A stretch of DNA of 64,000 nucleotides from Tachypleus tridentatus (GCF_004210375.1 NW_027467782.1:25709276-25773275), one strand, 5' to 3'. Positions 1 to 13,215 are shown, counted from the stretch's first letter. Numbers and translations are program-made. Notes: a model not told the origin generated them from the letters alone.

Positions 1-2146
1 TTTATGTTTATAAATTAATTTTAGGTGCTGATATATTTATATTCAGTCCAGTTATGTTTTAATCATAATATACATGTAATTATCATCATATTTTGAACTT
101 TTTTGTTAGCTTGTATAATGAAAAATAAAATGATTAATGACATTGTCAGTTTATCACTAGATTGATTTATAACATCTACAAACTAAAAGGTAAACAGAAT
201 GTATCTATGATTCACTCTGTTCCTGTGCGGGTACAGTGGTAAATTTATGAATTCTTAATGCTAAAATCGGGGGGTTCAGTTTCATTTGGTGGATACAACA
301 GACAGCCTGATGTGGCTTTGCAATAAGAAAACACACACACTTGTCTCCTTAGTAATGCAATTCTGTGTTTTACCATCAACGAATTCAAGTTTATTCATAT
401 AACATTTAATTATTTTCTGGCATATTTTAGTGTTTTTTAATTTCCAAATTTATGCATATTATTTTGTAAAATTTGTGTAGTATAGTTATAAATTATAATA
501 CTAAATTTGGATGTTTCCTTGATAAAAGAACAGATTTTAATTTAAACTTATCAAAACTCCTGTGAATCAGTATTAAGTTTATCAGTCAGAAAAGTCAAAT
601 AACATGAATATTCTGAAGTACAAATGTTGTTTGGAGTGAAAGATCTGTTTGTGTGATTGCTAGCAGCAATGCATGTGGAACTTGTACATGCTTGGTTTAG
701 TTGTATTTTATAAATGAAAGGTAAGCTATATTACCCACATTAAGCAAGAATAAATTTGTGTCTAAGGAAATAATCTCAGATTTATAGAACAATGGAAAAC
801 ATCCAAGAATCATTATAAATTTGTATCGGCACATCTGTCTTTAGTAATGTAGTACCAATATTAAGAGTCGTATTTCAGTTATTAACCTCTTTTCTAAATT
901 TGAATCAGGAACAGCAAGATAGTTGTACTATATTTTCTATCCATTTTCCTTGTCTTGTAGAAAATTAAATTTGATAACAGTGCATTAGCTTAGATGTTAT
1001 GATTTTTATAATATGCATAGTTTATAGTGTACATTCGGTTAGATTTGATTGGTATGTAGCTTTCATAGTTGCAGCCAACAGTATGTAATATTCCACAGTT
1101 TTAAAATATATATGGATGAGTGCAAAGTGAATTGTTTTAATTTGACTGTATCCTTGAAAACCATGTTTATACCTTTTCCTGACTTGTAATGACTACGTAC
1201 ACTACTGTCTACAGTATTTTGCACGTGATTACGTAGTTCAGACTACATAACTTAAAAATAAATTTCCAAGACAGACATGTATGTAGTCAAGGTTTAAAAT
1301 CAACTGTATTATAGTTATCTGTTTATTTTCATTTACCTCTGCACAAACAAATTGTGTGTAAAACGTCAGGAGATATTTACAACAATGTTATAACAATAAC
1401 TTGACACACATAAATGTACAGTTTTAGTAACATTGTCTTACATGACATATTTTAAACTTTAAGTGACCTAAACAAATCATTTTATTTCAGGCAAAATGAA
1501 CATTAAAATTTTAGCACATACATAAGTTCTTAACATTAGGTTTAAGTTAGTTTTATTTCTGTTTAGCAGTGTTTTGACCAGAATTGTATATTTCTACTTC
1601 ATAGGTTTGCCATATATTTTTATGTAGAATGAGCAGACTTGATAAATGGTGACCTCCAAGTCATTTGTTAAAAATGGTATGAGGTATTATCCATATTAAT
1701 GTTTATAATTCTGTTGTTTCTTGTGAGTGTGTTTAACTGTTGGTTGTTGTGGAGGAGTGAATTTGAACTTGAATACAAAAAAACAAAACAGGTTATTGTA
1801 ATATTCTAGATGTAAGAAATAGTGTGTTATAAGGAACTTTACAAAATCATACTGTTTACTATGATTGTGGGAGTTTTAATATTTTCTTACAAAACTGTAA
1901 AATGCCGCTATATTTTTGTTTGAAATGTTTCCAGGGTTTTGCTCATAATACTGAACTGGTATCTCTCACTTTTTTTTAAATGTTGGCTGTGATTAAGTTT
2001 TCATTTGCCATTCTTTGTATTACTTTTATATTGTTTTAATAATTTCATGTTGTGCTTTTGCTGTTTTTTTTTACCTCATGAATTGTTTGTTCTGTCTTAC
2101 TGTATGGGTATTGTAGTTTGTAATTTGGTCTATATATTGCTTGCTG
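1..2146. other. AT-rich stretch without a recognised gene
   Basis: No coding exon, RNA gene or intact repeat could be supported here apart from a SINE tail near 262-345. Reading frames are short and full of stops on both strands. It could be an intron or intergenic DNA. Confidence 0.5.
262..345 (+). repeat. SINE family B, 3' fragment
   Basis: The segment ends in 'cctgatgtggctttgcaata' followed by 'agaaaacacacacac'. The same end is seen at 40003-40065 (+) and, in reverse, at 24895, 25815 and 30640. Only the tail is present; the tRNA-like head is missing. Confidence 0.5.
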
Positions 2147-2390
2147 CAGGTGATTACAAGCCTATTAGCCTTATATCAGTAGCATAAAGATATTTTTGAA
2201 AGTATGATAAAATGTGTTTTCTCAGTTCAATTAACAGAATTTTAGATTCAGGTCGCCAACATTGTTTCATTAAAGGACACATTGCTTTACAAATCTTATG
2301 ACATTCTTTGAAGAGGCTACTGCTTAAGAAGATGAGGGTAAGAATGTACATTTAGTGTTTATGGATTTACTAAACATGTAACATCAGCTG
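2147..2390 (+). pseudogene. LINE reverse transcriptase fragment
   Basis: Translating across several frameshifts gives the non-LTR reverse transcriptase landmarks in order: an N/DY-K/R-PISL-SVA block (the NYRPISL motif), a segment like RQHCFIKGH (the Q-x-GF block), then a VFMDF-K block corresponding to the DFSKAFD catalytic region, in which the downstream part is damaged. Only about 80 codons survive, with stops and shifts. The sequence differs from the Jockey-group LINE at 6345-8190, so it is another LINE family. It joins directly to a Penelope-like element at about 2395. Confidence 0.6.
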
Positions 2391-2395
2391 GATCC

Positions 2396-3765
2396 TTTTT
2401 CAATGACTCTTCAATTTTAAATATATTCATAATCAACTAAATCATAAAGCCTTAATGGCCAGTTTTGATGTAATCTCTGTCTTCACAAAGTCCCAGCAAC
2501 TGAAACCCACAAGATAGCCTAAGAACTTTATATCCAAGATCCCAACCCATTGACACACACCCCCAGCAACCAATTAGTAACTCCTATAGAATTCACTACT
2601 ACCAAAACTGTCTACAAATAAATGGCATGAGTATGGGGAATCCCATGTCAACATTTTTATGACACAGATTGAATCACAAGCAATCAATTCAGCCTTCTAT
2701 CCACCACTATACTGGTACAGGTATGTTGATGATACAATTGCTAGATTTGCATCTACAGAACACACAGTTTTCTCAATCATGTTAACTCGATACACTCCAA
2801 CAATAAGTTGGCCTGTGAACGGGAAAAAACTAACCAAATAGTATTTCTTAATCTCAAAACCACTAGAACTGATACACGATTCAAAACAGAAATCCACAGA
2901 ATAATCACCCATACTGGATTATACGTTCCTGGGACTCAGCACATGAAACAAAACAAGAACTCAACATATTAAGAAACCAAATAAACACAGCCACAAAACT
3001 ATGTTTGCCAGATAAAATTAATGATGAATTAGACAAAATAAAATGACACTTTTCCTCAAAAACCATGGAACAAATTATACACACACACACACACACCTAG
3101 ACCAACAACAAACAAACAACAATAAATCCCAAGATACAACAAACTACAAAACCTTATAGTGCTGCATACCATATGTCCCCAACATCAACGAAAAACTAAC
3201 CAACATTTCAAAAAAACTTAAAATGCAACGTTCCAGTAAACATCAAATTTATTCAAAAACCAGGTACAAAATTAAAGTCCATTCTATGTAAAAACGACAC
3301 TGACAAATACAACACCAACATAATTTATAAAATACAATACAACAACTGCCATGACTTCTACACCGGGGAAATAAGCAGAAACAATGGAAACTAGATTCAT
3401 AGAACACAAAAACACACTTTCACATGTTTTTGAACACTGCAAATCAAATAAACACAACCATAGAAAACACCCAGATATCAAGTAGGGAAACAAATAAAAA
3501 CAAACACAAATTCAAATAAACCCTACTTATACAACAACGAAAACCAAAATTAAACGAATATGAAGGAACACCTTTCTACGTATACTAATTAATAACTTTA
3601 CATCCACTTGCAACACTCCTACAGTCCCGTACCTGTTTATACTCTTGTCCATAAGAAATGTCTATCAACACTCACACTAAAACTCTTTTTTAATCTGAAG
3701 ATGACCTTCGAAAGTTGAAACATTGTTCTCTCCTTATCAATAAAATACCCATACCAGCCATTCTG
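2396..3765 (+). mobile_element. Penelope-like retroelement (PLE) remnant, RT plus GIY-YIG endonuclease
   Basis: Seen: an ASFDVIS-FT block near 2460, a NGMSMGNP block near 2625 (both broken by shifts), a clear PPLYWYRYVDDT block at 2701-2738 with the YVDD catalytic core, and a GIY-YIG-type endonuclease at about 3230-3580 (NIIYKIQYNNCHDFYTGE, then an EH-F-HC pattern). It ends with 'cccataccagccattctgag' near 3745, a terminus repeated at 13.85 and 52.7-52.9 kb. Known: PLEs fuse a telomerase-like RT to a GIY-YIG nuclease. Many stops and indels make it a dead copy. A (CA)n tract lies at about 3077-3098. Confidence 0.8.
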
Positions 3766-6060
3766 AGATCAAATTTGCTCTTTGGATAGAAGGATGGCTG
3801 GATGGAAGAAGGTAGAGGGTTTTTTTTTTTTTTAAATGGAGTTCAGTTAAATTTGATTGATGTCACAAGTAGGCATACCTCAGTGTTTGGATGTATGCTG
3901 TTATTGATTTACACAATAATATGGATAAAGTAATGATTCAATGATGCTTAAAATTGCTGATGGTGTTAACCCTAACCATACATTAACCTGTTTTGCATAT
4001 GTTGCAACCTCTCTACATAATTACATTCAAAATCCAATTAATCTACTTTGATATTAATGTATTACATTAAACCTAATGTCAAAACATAATTAATAAATAA
4101 AATGTTAATATTATACCATATTTAAGTTCCTAATTTTATGTGGAAGTATCTTTAAAAAATTCTCAATCTTCCTCAGTTATAGAATCGATAATTTACTTTC
4201 TAAGTCTCTCTTTGTATTTAATTTATTGACCCTTCCTTTTAGAAGTACACAATTTAATATAAGCTGCTCATTATAATATAATTATTATTTGAACAGAGTG
4301 AAATGTTTATAGCCTTCAATCTTTGTGTACAAGGCCATAAACTAGAAAATCGCTCACTTGACATGCCAATCTGCCACATCCTCTATTTCACAAATTGCTG
4401 ATAGTCCTTTGTTACATTTAATACATTATATATAACCAATAGAAAGTTAAAGTTTAAATTACATGTATTGTTTCCAAAACATACCTCCTCTCACATTACA
4501 GCTATTCTTGACTGCCAGCATTTCTTCATTTGTCTATCAAAGCATTGGTCTGATTATTTTTTTGCTTGCTCCATTCTTTTATATCACACTTAATTGTCCT
4601 AATTGATGGCTGAAAGGCCTGGAAGCAAATATTTAGTTTTTTTCTCCACCTATAACATTGTGTTTTATGCAAAGAGCTTTGCTACTCAGTTACATGAAGG
4701 AACAGTTATGACTTGTCCACCAAGGTTGTGGACAACCTTCTTGTGGACAACTATCAGTGTTCAGTATACGTTGGTTATCAGTTGTTTTTTTTTAAGTATT
4801 CTGTCAGATTATCAACAGATTAAATTTCTTTATATAATTGTAATGAAGAGAAACTAAAGTTATTTGATTAACTCCAAACATTAATATTTACTCGAAGGAA
4901 AATTATTTGAACTTAGTGTAAACTTCAGTTTATGAATTGGTACTTACTATTATAAATGTGTGCATTATTAAAAAATATTGAACATTTATCTAGATGTATT
5001 GGATACAACTTCAGTTTTTGAACAGATTTGTGTTAAATTATGTACTTGTTTACATCCTTTAATAATAATTTGAATCACTCATGAGGGTGATTGAAAATTA
5101 TAAAGTACAAAACTCATTTTTTAAAGTAATGGATCTTTAGTTTTTTTACTTCTCTTTAAGCTGGGCTGATTTTTTTTAAAAGCATTTTTGACATAAGTGT
5201 TTCTTTAAACATACATTTCATGTGAAAAATTTTGTGGTTATTTCAATCATCAGTAATTTTTAGATTATATAGATGTTTACACACATTGTCTCTTGTCATG
5301 TAAAATTAAAACATTTTATTATGCCAGTACAAACTGTTACAAAATATTTTTTTATGTGAATTTTAAACCAGTTATTTTAATTATTACAACTTTTACTTCT
5401 GTATATATTTTATTGTTTAAAATTTATGAGCATTTCTGAAGAAATATTTGTTGATGTGTGCGTAATTATGAAGTATTTTTTCATTTGTAATAAATGAAAT
5501 TAAACCTTATTTACTAAAGTATTTAGTATTATTACCTGATGTAACATGTTCTAGAGCAGAACTTATAAGTGTGGTAGGTTTGTTTCACATATTTCATTTA
5601 CAAAATTACTAACTAACATCTCGCATTTAAACATATTTTTTTTAGTTTGAATAAGAAGTTCCCAGTTCGTGTAACAAAGATAAAATGAGAATTCTGAATA
5701 TATTATTATTAAAGACTTTTGCCTTTTTTAAATTCATGTTTTAATCTTCAGAAGTATTTCATCTGTTATGTTTCTTTAAATGTCCAAACTATGTCCCAGG
5801 AATGGAACGATATCAAATTAATTCATTTCTTTATCATATGAAACTGTCGTTACAGGCTACATTTAATTTCAGGCTCAACTTCATGTACACTGGCACAAAT
5901 AACACATCTCGAAAACTATTGCACACCGACATCACACATATATATAAACCTTACTTATTGGATTGTCATCATAGACTCATGTTACCTCTTAGTTTATATT
6001 CGGTCAATGTTGATAAAGAATATTTCCAGAGTTGAGGGTGAGTGACGTTGTTAAGTCACC
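3766..6060. other. AT-rich stretch without a recognised gene
   Basis: Both strands are closed by stops. Frames at 4603-4857 and 5802-6035 show no domain, splice logic or composition that would support a gene. No SINE was recognised before 6068. Confidence 0.45.
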
Positions 6061-6067
6061 CTCCCTC

Positions 6068-6337
6068 TGGTATGGCCAGGAGGTTCAGGTGATCGACTTG
6101 CAATCTGAAGGTCGCCGGTTTGAATCCCTATCACACCAAACATGCTCGCCCTTTCAGCCGTAGGGACGTTATAAAAGACGATCAAACCCATTATTCGTTG
6201 GTAAAAGAGTAGCCCAACATTTTATGGTGGATGGTGATGACTAGCTGCCTTCTCTCTTGTCTTACACTGCTGAAATAGGGATGGCTAGTGCAGATAGTCC
6301 TCGTGTAGCTTTGCGCGAAATTCAAAAGCAAACCTTC
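6068..6337 (+). repeat. SINE family A, full length
   Basis: The tRNA-like head has an A-box-like 'tatggccagg' and a B-box-like 'ggtttgaatcc'. The shared body follows: 'catgctcgccctttcagccg', 'attcgttggtaaaagagtag', 'gatgactagctgccttc', and the end 'gtgtagctttgcgcgaaatt'. It sits immediately 5' of a LINE fragment. Head plus body is the family pattern used for all later family A calls. Confidence 0.85.
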
Positions 6338-6344
6338 TGGTCTA

Positions 6345-8190
6345 TCGAGCTAGTTTAATAAGATATAACAGTAACGGAAATACTAACAGCTATCAAAGAC
6401 ACAAAAAAACAAATCTCCTGGAGAAGATGGTATACAAGCTGTTGTAAAACATGGTACTCAGAAATTATATGAACACCTAACAGCCTTATTCAATTTATCA
6501 TTATTAGCCGGATATATCTCTGTTTCTTCGAAGGAAGCAGTAATATTAATGTTCCAGAAAGAAGCAAAGAAACCAAATAATTACCGCCCAATTATCCTAA
6601 CCAGTTGCATCGGCAAAATTTTAGAAAGAATAATTAGTAACTGACTATCTATCTACTTAGAAGTAAGTTCAAAATTACCCGAAATTCAAAACGGATTTAG
6701 AAAATAAGACAAACTACAGACCACTTGATCAGATTAACAGAACCAATTACAGACAGTTTTAACAAAAACGAATGTACTGTAGCTTGCTTTCTTGACATTG
6801 AGAAAGCATTTGACACGGTCTGGCATAACGGATTACGCCAGCAGATAACGAAAATGGATTTACCCTAGGGAATTAATTATTCGCTGGCTATCTACTTTAC
6901 ATGGAAGTTTGTGTAAAATTAGCGGGTGGGCTCCATTCACGGCCGTTTTTATTTGAGGCAGGAGTCCCACAGGGAAAGGTAGTTAGCCCTATATTATTTA
7001 TCATGTATGTGAATAATATGCCTCTATCGGACCTAAATTTATGTTTTGCATCACAATTTGCTGACGATGTGTAGCGGTATGGAAAAGTGCCCCCCACTTC
7101 TTCAATAGCAGCAACAAACCTCCAACCAGTCCTGAATAATTTTGAATAATTCTGCCACACATATGGAATAAAAATAAATATTCCAACAACCCAAGTAATA
7201 TTATTCAGCAGATTAAATAAACTGAAAAACGAATTAAAAGATCCACCAAAGTTATACATGAATGGATCACTTACAGACTGCTACTTCTGCTAAATTTTTA
7301 GGATTAACTTATGATACCAAATTAACGTGGATACAGCACACAAACAATATCCTGATCAGAATCTGGAAAAGAGCAAATTATGGAAGTCTTTCAGGTAAAA
7401 ATCAAGGTACATTACCTGATAATATAATAAACATTTACAAAACATACATTAGACCTATAATAGAATACACATCTCCTGCCTGGATAATCATAACAAAAAC
7501 AATTACAGAAAGTACAAAAAATACAAAATTCAATCTCAAGTTCAGCCTATAAAGTACCACGCACAAGTACTTCATGCACAAGTATGCAAACGTTGAGCCA
7601 ATATGTGAAAGACTCTTGCATCATGCACTAAACTATTTTAATAAAAATTGGCATAAAAATGTTTTAATGTGTGATCTCGACAGATACTACGTACATGATG
7701 AACATAGTCCTAAGTACCTCTCTCCTATAAATATATATTTTGGAAATATAAATCAAGCTGGCTTCCATACACTAGACGCTTAAAACTAGTTTTATTTTTT
7801 ATGCTTTTTATTTATTATTTTTTCTCTTCTTTCCTTTCTTCTTTTTCTTTATTATTTTAATTTTTCCTTTAAATATATATGAAAAAAGGGAATATATATA
7901 TATATATATATAAGTGAAAAAAACGAGTAGAAATATAAATAAAAATGGAATAGAAGTAAAAAAAATGGATAAAGGAAGAAAAAAAGGGCAACACAAGACA
8001 TGGACATTGCCCTGAAAAAGGTTGGAGTATTGTGGAATACTCTGGCCCAAAATCTACAACAACAACAAATTCCTACAAGTAGCCGACATGAAAACTAGGA
8101 ATGGAGGAAGAGGTCCTGTGCACCTGACCGTCCTGGGTATTTAAAAATTAAACATACCCAAATACCCACAAAGAAGAAGCGAAGCGAGTA
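6345..8190 (+). mobile_element. Jockey/CR1-group LINE, reverse transcriptase region, decayed
   Basis: Non-LTR retrotransposon RT motifs appear in order across frameshifts: NNYRPI near 6575, QNGFRK near 6688, a catalytic FLDIEKAFDTVWHNGL block near 6790-6835, a GVPQG-like block with SPILFI near 6965-7000, FADD as 'gctgacgatg' near 7061, and the thumb block AKFLGLTYDTKLTW at 7285-7330, followed by IYKTYIRPIIEY. The 3' end carries CAA repeats and 'gaagaagcgaag' near 8178. The upstream endonuclease is absent, so it is 5' truncated. Copies of the same family lie at 14090-15085 (+) and 40833-41837 (-). Confidence 0.8.
7892..7912. repeat. (TA)n microsatellite
   Basis: About ten uninterrupted TA units in the 3' untranslated part of the LINE. 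Confidence 0.9.
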
Positions 8191-8430
8191 AGTTCTGCGA
8201 GAAATTAAATATTTTGTTATTAATAAATGTCTTGTTTCTTATTTCTCACTATTTATGAAATATTATTAATCTTTATATAATTTGATTTTGTTTGGCATAA
8301 TTACAAATAATTTGTGCAACATAAGGGTTGTTTTTTTAAAAGAATTCCTTATTATCGGATACGCTGAGTAAAATTATTGTCACAACATCTTTATAAGTTA
8401 ACTTGGTGAAACATTACGTGATATTATGTC

Positions 8431-8651
8431 TGTTTGTTTGTTTTTGGAATTTCGCACAAAGCTACTCGAGGGCTATCTGTGCTAGCCGTCTCTAATTTAG
8501 CAGTGTAAGACTAGAGGGAAGGCAGCTAGTCATCACCACCCACCGCCAACTCTTGGGCTACTTTTTCACCAACGAAAAGTGGGATTGACCGTAACATTAT
8601 AACGCCCCCACGGCTGGGAGGGCGAGCATGTTTGGCGCGACTCGGGCGCGA
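8431..8651 (-). repeat. SINE family A, head-truncated, with target-site duplication
   Basis: The minus-strand SINE body is present but the tRNA head is missing. Perfect 11-bp direct repeats 'gatattatgtc' flank it (8420-8430 and 8652-8662). This is a truncated insertion with intact boundaries, not a later deletion. Confidence 0.85.
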
Positions 8652-9261
8652 GATATTATGTCAGTTTGACGTTTTGTATAACGGAGTGTTAAGATTTTGT
8701 ATTACTTTTAAATCCGACTCTTATTTCAAATAATTTTAGTAAATAATTTCGATTTATTCACACGAGTGAAGAACACTGAGGAAACCGCTACACATTTTTT
8801 TAATCGCTGACGAATGTTGAAAAATATCCTGAAACCCAGAGTTCTTCATACATTGAGAGGATCACGTCCGTGAAAGAAGTGTAATAATTTCAAGAATACC
8901 ACGTAGAAAAATTCAACTTGTTCTGGATTCATGTTTACCACGTCCAGTACGTGTAAGTCATCAAACCACTTGAGAGACAGCTTTCACCTGCCCCACCCTT
9001 CACCAGGAGTTGCTCTTCTCCTTGATACCCTTTGAACGTCATCATATCGCGCTTTGTATCACAAAACTCAGCACCAAGCTACAGCAAAGTATATTTTCTT
9101 TAGATTCTATTGTCATATACTGGACATTAGGTTTCTTTTTAGTTATTTTTGAACAGACAGTTTGGTACATCTTGAATTAGACAATATTCTAGAACACTCA
9201 AGGTTTTCTATCGCTCGAAGAGCATCTACCACTTTCCTCAATATCAGTCGCATTTAAAAGA

Positions 9262-9386
9262 TTTTGTTTTGTAATAAGCACAAAGCTACACAATAGGATA
9301 TCTGTGCTCTGCCCACCACGGGTATCGAAACCCGGGTTTTAGCGTTGTAAGTCTGCAGACATGCCGCTGACCCACCGGAGGCGCAT
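9262..9386 (-). repeat. SINE family B
   Basis: Read on the minus strand it begins like a tRNA ('ggtgggtcagcggcatgtct'), carries a B-box-like 'cgggtttcgatacccg', then 'gggcagagcacagatatcc' and 'tgtgtagctttgtgcttatt'. It is distinct from family A except for the 'gtgtagctttg' tail. Confidence 0.7.
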
Positions 9387-9389
9387 TTA

Positions 9390-10059
9390 AAAGAAGTGTT
9401 TTATTTCTTCTCGTCGAACCGCCTCCAGCGATGTACAGAACACCGTTTTACATTGCAAAATCGGTATCCAAGAGAGTTCATTACCGTAAGTTCAATATTC
9501 CCTTTCATGAGTGAGATTTCTTTTACCATCTTTGAGAACAAACAATTTTTGATGATTCTGCTATACTGTGATGATGTCTAACCTCCCAGTTGTCAAATTT
9601 TCAGCAGCTTTGTTATTTTTTTGTTTATTAAAACAAATAACAGTTACCTTACCAAAATGCCATAGATAGAAAGTAGTCCAGTTAACTAATGTAGTGACAC
9701 TCCAGTTAATCATGAAAAAAACTTGCACATTCTGAAATTGAGCAAAAATTCCGTAGCAACTGTGAATACATTAAATTACAGAAAACTGCGTGCGAAGAAT
9801 AAAATATGTGAAAACTAAATCGTGAACTAGAAGTTACACAATAAAACCTAAAAACGTCTCAGAAATATATTATTTCGTCATTCAAGAAAAGAAGAGCTAA
9901 TATTAATGCTCCAACAATCGCCATGTTTCAACATTAGGAAATAACCAGTGATTTTTTTCTTCTAAATTTCAAATTAGAAAATTCGCCCCCAGACCATTTC
10001 TGTTTAGCAATTAACCTTTCAAATTAATGTAATTATGTATTACCAACAGACTGAAACAA
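9390..10059. other. Stretch without a recognised feature
   Basis: AT-rich. The frame at 9396-9581 has no supporting features. Nothing else could be supported. Confidence 0.4.
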
Positions 10060-10071
10060 TAATATTTGGAT

Positions 10072-10342
10072 GTTTGTTTTGAATTTCGCGTAAAGCTTTT
10101 CGAGGGATATCTGCGCTAGCCGTCCCTAATTTAGCAGTGTAAGACCAGAGGGAAGACAGCTAGTTATCATCACTCATCGCCAACTCTTGGGCTATTCTTT
10201 TATCAATGAATAGTGGGATTGACCGTCACATTATAACGCCCCCACGGCTAAAAGGGGCGAGCATGTTTGGCGCGACGTGGATACCAGCCCGCGTCCCTCA
10301 GATTACGAATCGCACGCCCTAATCCATCTGGTCATGCCGGGC
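10072..10342 (-). repeat. SINE family A, full length
   Basis: All family A blocks are present in reverse, ending with the tRNA-like head ('ggtcatgccgggc'). Imperfect 12-bp flanking repeats (taatatttggat at 10060-10071, taatgttcggat at 10343-10354) look like an aged target-site duplication with two mismatches. Confidence 0.85.
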
Positions 10343-10875
10343 TAATGTTCGGATCATAACTTGTCAGTCTACAATTTTATATGTGACGAAACGACCAACG
10401 ACGCTCTCTCCCATCCCGAAAGATAACTACAGCCCACTTTACAGCGATTAATCGTATAATTCCATAAAATCCACTTCAGTTAGACGAAAATTATAAATTA
10501 GAATTTCTATATTTATATTATGTACTCACTAGCCGTAGAGCCCTAAAGGAGAACTCACATCAAGTGAATAAGTGTTTGTAAAATAGCAATACTTTTCAGT
10601 GGAGCTAACAACTGCAAGATACAGTAAGAAAGAGGTTTAAGAGGGAAAGTTAATTTTAGATCCAGCGAATTTATATAGATTCTTACACAGCTGAAGAGAT
10701 TTATGTATTCTTAACATTAATAAGATAGAATACATAATTTACTATTTTTTATTTACTTACTTTCATTAACATTGTTCACCCATTTCAGAATTTTCGCGTA
10801 ACAATGAATTAGGGAATATATATTTTTAACAAAGGTACAAATGCTTTCTGCCATCATCCCAATTTAGAACTATTG

Positions 10876-11143
10876 GTTTGGTTTGTCTTGAATTTCGAGA
10901 TAAACTGTACGAGGACTATCTGTGCTAGCCGTCCCTAATTTAGCAGTGTAAGACTAGAGGGAAGGCAGCTAGTCATCACCACCCACCGCCAACTCTTTTA
11001 CCAACGAATAGTGGGATTGACCGTCACATTATAACGCCCCCACGGCTGGGAGGGCGAGCGTGTTTTGGCTCGACTCGGGCGCAAACCCGCGACCCTCAGA
11101 TTACGAATCGCACGTGTTAACGCTCTAGGCCATGCCAGGTCCC
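10876..11143 (-). repeat. SINE family A, full length with a small internal deletion
   Basis: Family A body and head are present in reverse. The 'gggctactc' part after 'ccgccaactct' is missing, so this copy carries a short internal deletion. Confidence 0.85.
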
Positions 11144-11389
11144 GGAGGGATAGGAAATGTACATTATCTAATATACATCACTACTACAAACTGCACACTT
11201 CTAATTAATTTATATGACGAAATCCGTGTAATAATTTCCTAATCTTTGTTCTTGCGGGTCCACCTGACCTGCTTTCATTGATGTTTGTGAAACATCGAAC
11301 TGATTACACAAACCATTCTTTTATGTTAGCTCTCATTTATCACAAAACGTGCCCTGTATGCGTTATAAAAGTTACCAAATATTTCTATT

Positions 11390-11460
11390 CGATTAGAGTA
11401 GCTAAAGAGTTGGCGGTGAGTACTGTTAAATAACTGCCTTTCCTGTAGTTACAGATCAAA
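11390..11460 (+). repeat. Possible SINE family A mid-body scrap
   Basis: 'agagttggcggtgagt' followed by 'aactgcctttcctgtagtt' resembles the family A body, with no head or tail. Weak. Confidence 0.3.
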
Positions 11461-11527
11461 GATGGTTAACACTTTACGTGAGGAAACAAATTATATAAAA
11501 GTATCACAATTCTTATAATTACGCTCT

Positions 11528-11660
11528 CCAATGGCTCAGCGGTATGTCTGCGGAATTACAACGCTAAAAACCGGGTTTTGATACCTCTAGTTAGCAGAGC
11601 ACAGATAGTTAATTGTGTAGCTTTGGGCTTAATTCAAAACAAATAAACAAACAAAATATA
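11528..11660 (+). repeat. SINE family B
   Basis: 'ggctcagcggtatgtctgcg', 'acaacgctaaaaaccgggtt', 'agcagagcacagatag' and 'ttgtgtagctttgggcttaa' match the family B order on the plus strand, followed by an A/C-rich tail. Confidence 0.7.
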
Positions 11661-11949
11661 TTGGTGTTGGGACAGAAAAATGTTTTTATCAATCTTGTTA
11701 GCAAATATCATAAATTTGATACATATCAATATTTAATTAGCTACTTATTTTCAAGAGAATTTCCGAATATTTAATATATTTATATATAAATATGTATATT
11801 TTAACAAAACCATGTTGTAGAGTTCGCAGTTGAAATCTTAATTTCAATGAAAGTTTCTCACTAATTTCTCAAGTATCATTTAATGGTCTATAACAGATTC
11901 TCGCTAAATTTTTTCGCTTTATAATGATTTATAAAATCCTGATTTATTC

Positions 11950-12400
11950 AATCTCCTTGGTATTGTCTTTGATATCCTCAATCTCTACAGGATCTAAATC
12001 AGATATTACATATAATGCCACCCCTCCCCCCTCTTTTGTACTCTATTCCGATTAACTAGCCTGTAACCCTATATTTCAAAGATTTTGTGTCATGAAAACC
12101 ATTTTTCAGTTGTCTCGTATCAAATTTCTCTATTCCAACCATGCACTTTCCTGAAGTCATCAATTTTAGTTGTTATACATCTACCATTGTAACTGCTTCT
12201 ACACTCATTTCCTATGCTAAGCTTTTCTCTGCCTTTATTTTTACACCTAGTATACATGCAAGGCAAAAACGTTATAACTGCTGACCCCTTTATATCGCCT
12301 GTTCTGCCAGTTGTGTCCCTCATCTGTTCTCTCGGGTAGCATAAGCTGATTCTTTTCTCCCTATTTACCTACGTGTTGTCAATGAATCACGATAACCTTT
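11950..12400 (-). pseudogene. LINE endonuclease (APE-type) fragment
   Basis: Minus-strand reading across shifts gives a TEKWFS block (compare TETWLS of LINE endonucleases), then GYRLVNRNRVQKRGGGVALY at about 12070-12010, followed by V and an acidic stretch. Known: GxR--R---RGGGV-LYV is typical of the APE endonuclease of CR1/Jockey-type LINEs. The upstream part (about 12120-12323) has an open frame but weaker likeness. No RT follows in the expected place, so this is an isolated scrap. Confidence 0.55.
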
Positions 12401-12448
12401 TTATCATCCACACACTTCTCTGAATTTTTTTGTTTTCCTTCCCTCCAA

Positions 12449-12605
12449 ATGACAGCCAGGTAGTTAAGGCACTCGACTCGTGAGCTGAGGGTCGCGGGTT
12501 CGAATCTCAGTCACATCTAACAACTCGCTCTTTCAGCCGTGGGGGGTGTTATAATATGATGGTCAATACCACTATTCGTCTTAACACACTTGGCCATGCC
12601 GGGCC
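12449..12605 (+). repeat. SINE family A, partial composite with inverted head
   Basis: The plus-strand head and first part of the body run to 'accactattcgt' at about 12581. The sequence then switches to 'cttaacacacttggccatgc', the reverse complement of the family head. The two heads form a small inverted repeat. Confidence 0.6.
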
Positions 12606-13105
12606 TGAAAGTTGAATGAATAAATCAATACATATCAAGATGGAATTAAATACTGGAACCATTTCTGAACGCATCTTTTAAAGTATTCATCTTATTTTAC
12701 AACTAGATATATGCGTTCCTCAGATTTTTATTGCTAGAATTAATGTTTTAAAGTTCTGTTGTTATAGCACTACTGTGGCTTTGTAACTGTAAGATATGGT
12801 TTCAGTATAACTGTTCTAGCTGAATCAAACCCCAAAATATGTCCATACATACCGACATATTTTATGTCGTGTTCGACTTCCAAAAGCTGTCAAAAAATGA
12901 TTACAATTACACTTGTAACACAATATTAGTATTAAACCTGTTAATTTTGAAACACTTTTCTCTTCCCGATATTTGACTTTTCTTGCTCATTAATATAATT
13001 TACTATTTCTATTTTACTTTTTTCTATAATATTTTAATTTTCTGCCTCGTTCTACTATTTTTATTTTATTTCTTCTTGATTTCCTTTCACTGTTTCTTCA
13101 ATTAG
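12606..13105. other. Stretch without a recognised feature
   Basis: AT-rich with no supported coding or repeat call. Confidence 0.4.
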
Positions 13106-13215
13106 CCACCTAGTAACTCAGCAGCATGTTTTCGGACACTTAATATAAGATTGATGGACACAGCGCGGATATCCCACTTTGTAGCTTTGTGTTTAACTAC
13201 AAATCAACAAACAAC
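13106..13215 (+). repeat. SINE family B, degenerate
   Basis: 'cacctagtaactcagcagca' stands for the tRNA-like head and 'tttgtagctttgtgtttaac' for the tail. The middle is much changed. Confidence 0.45.
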
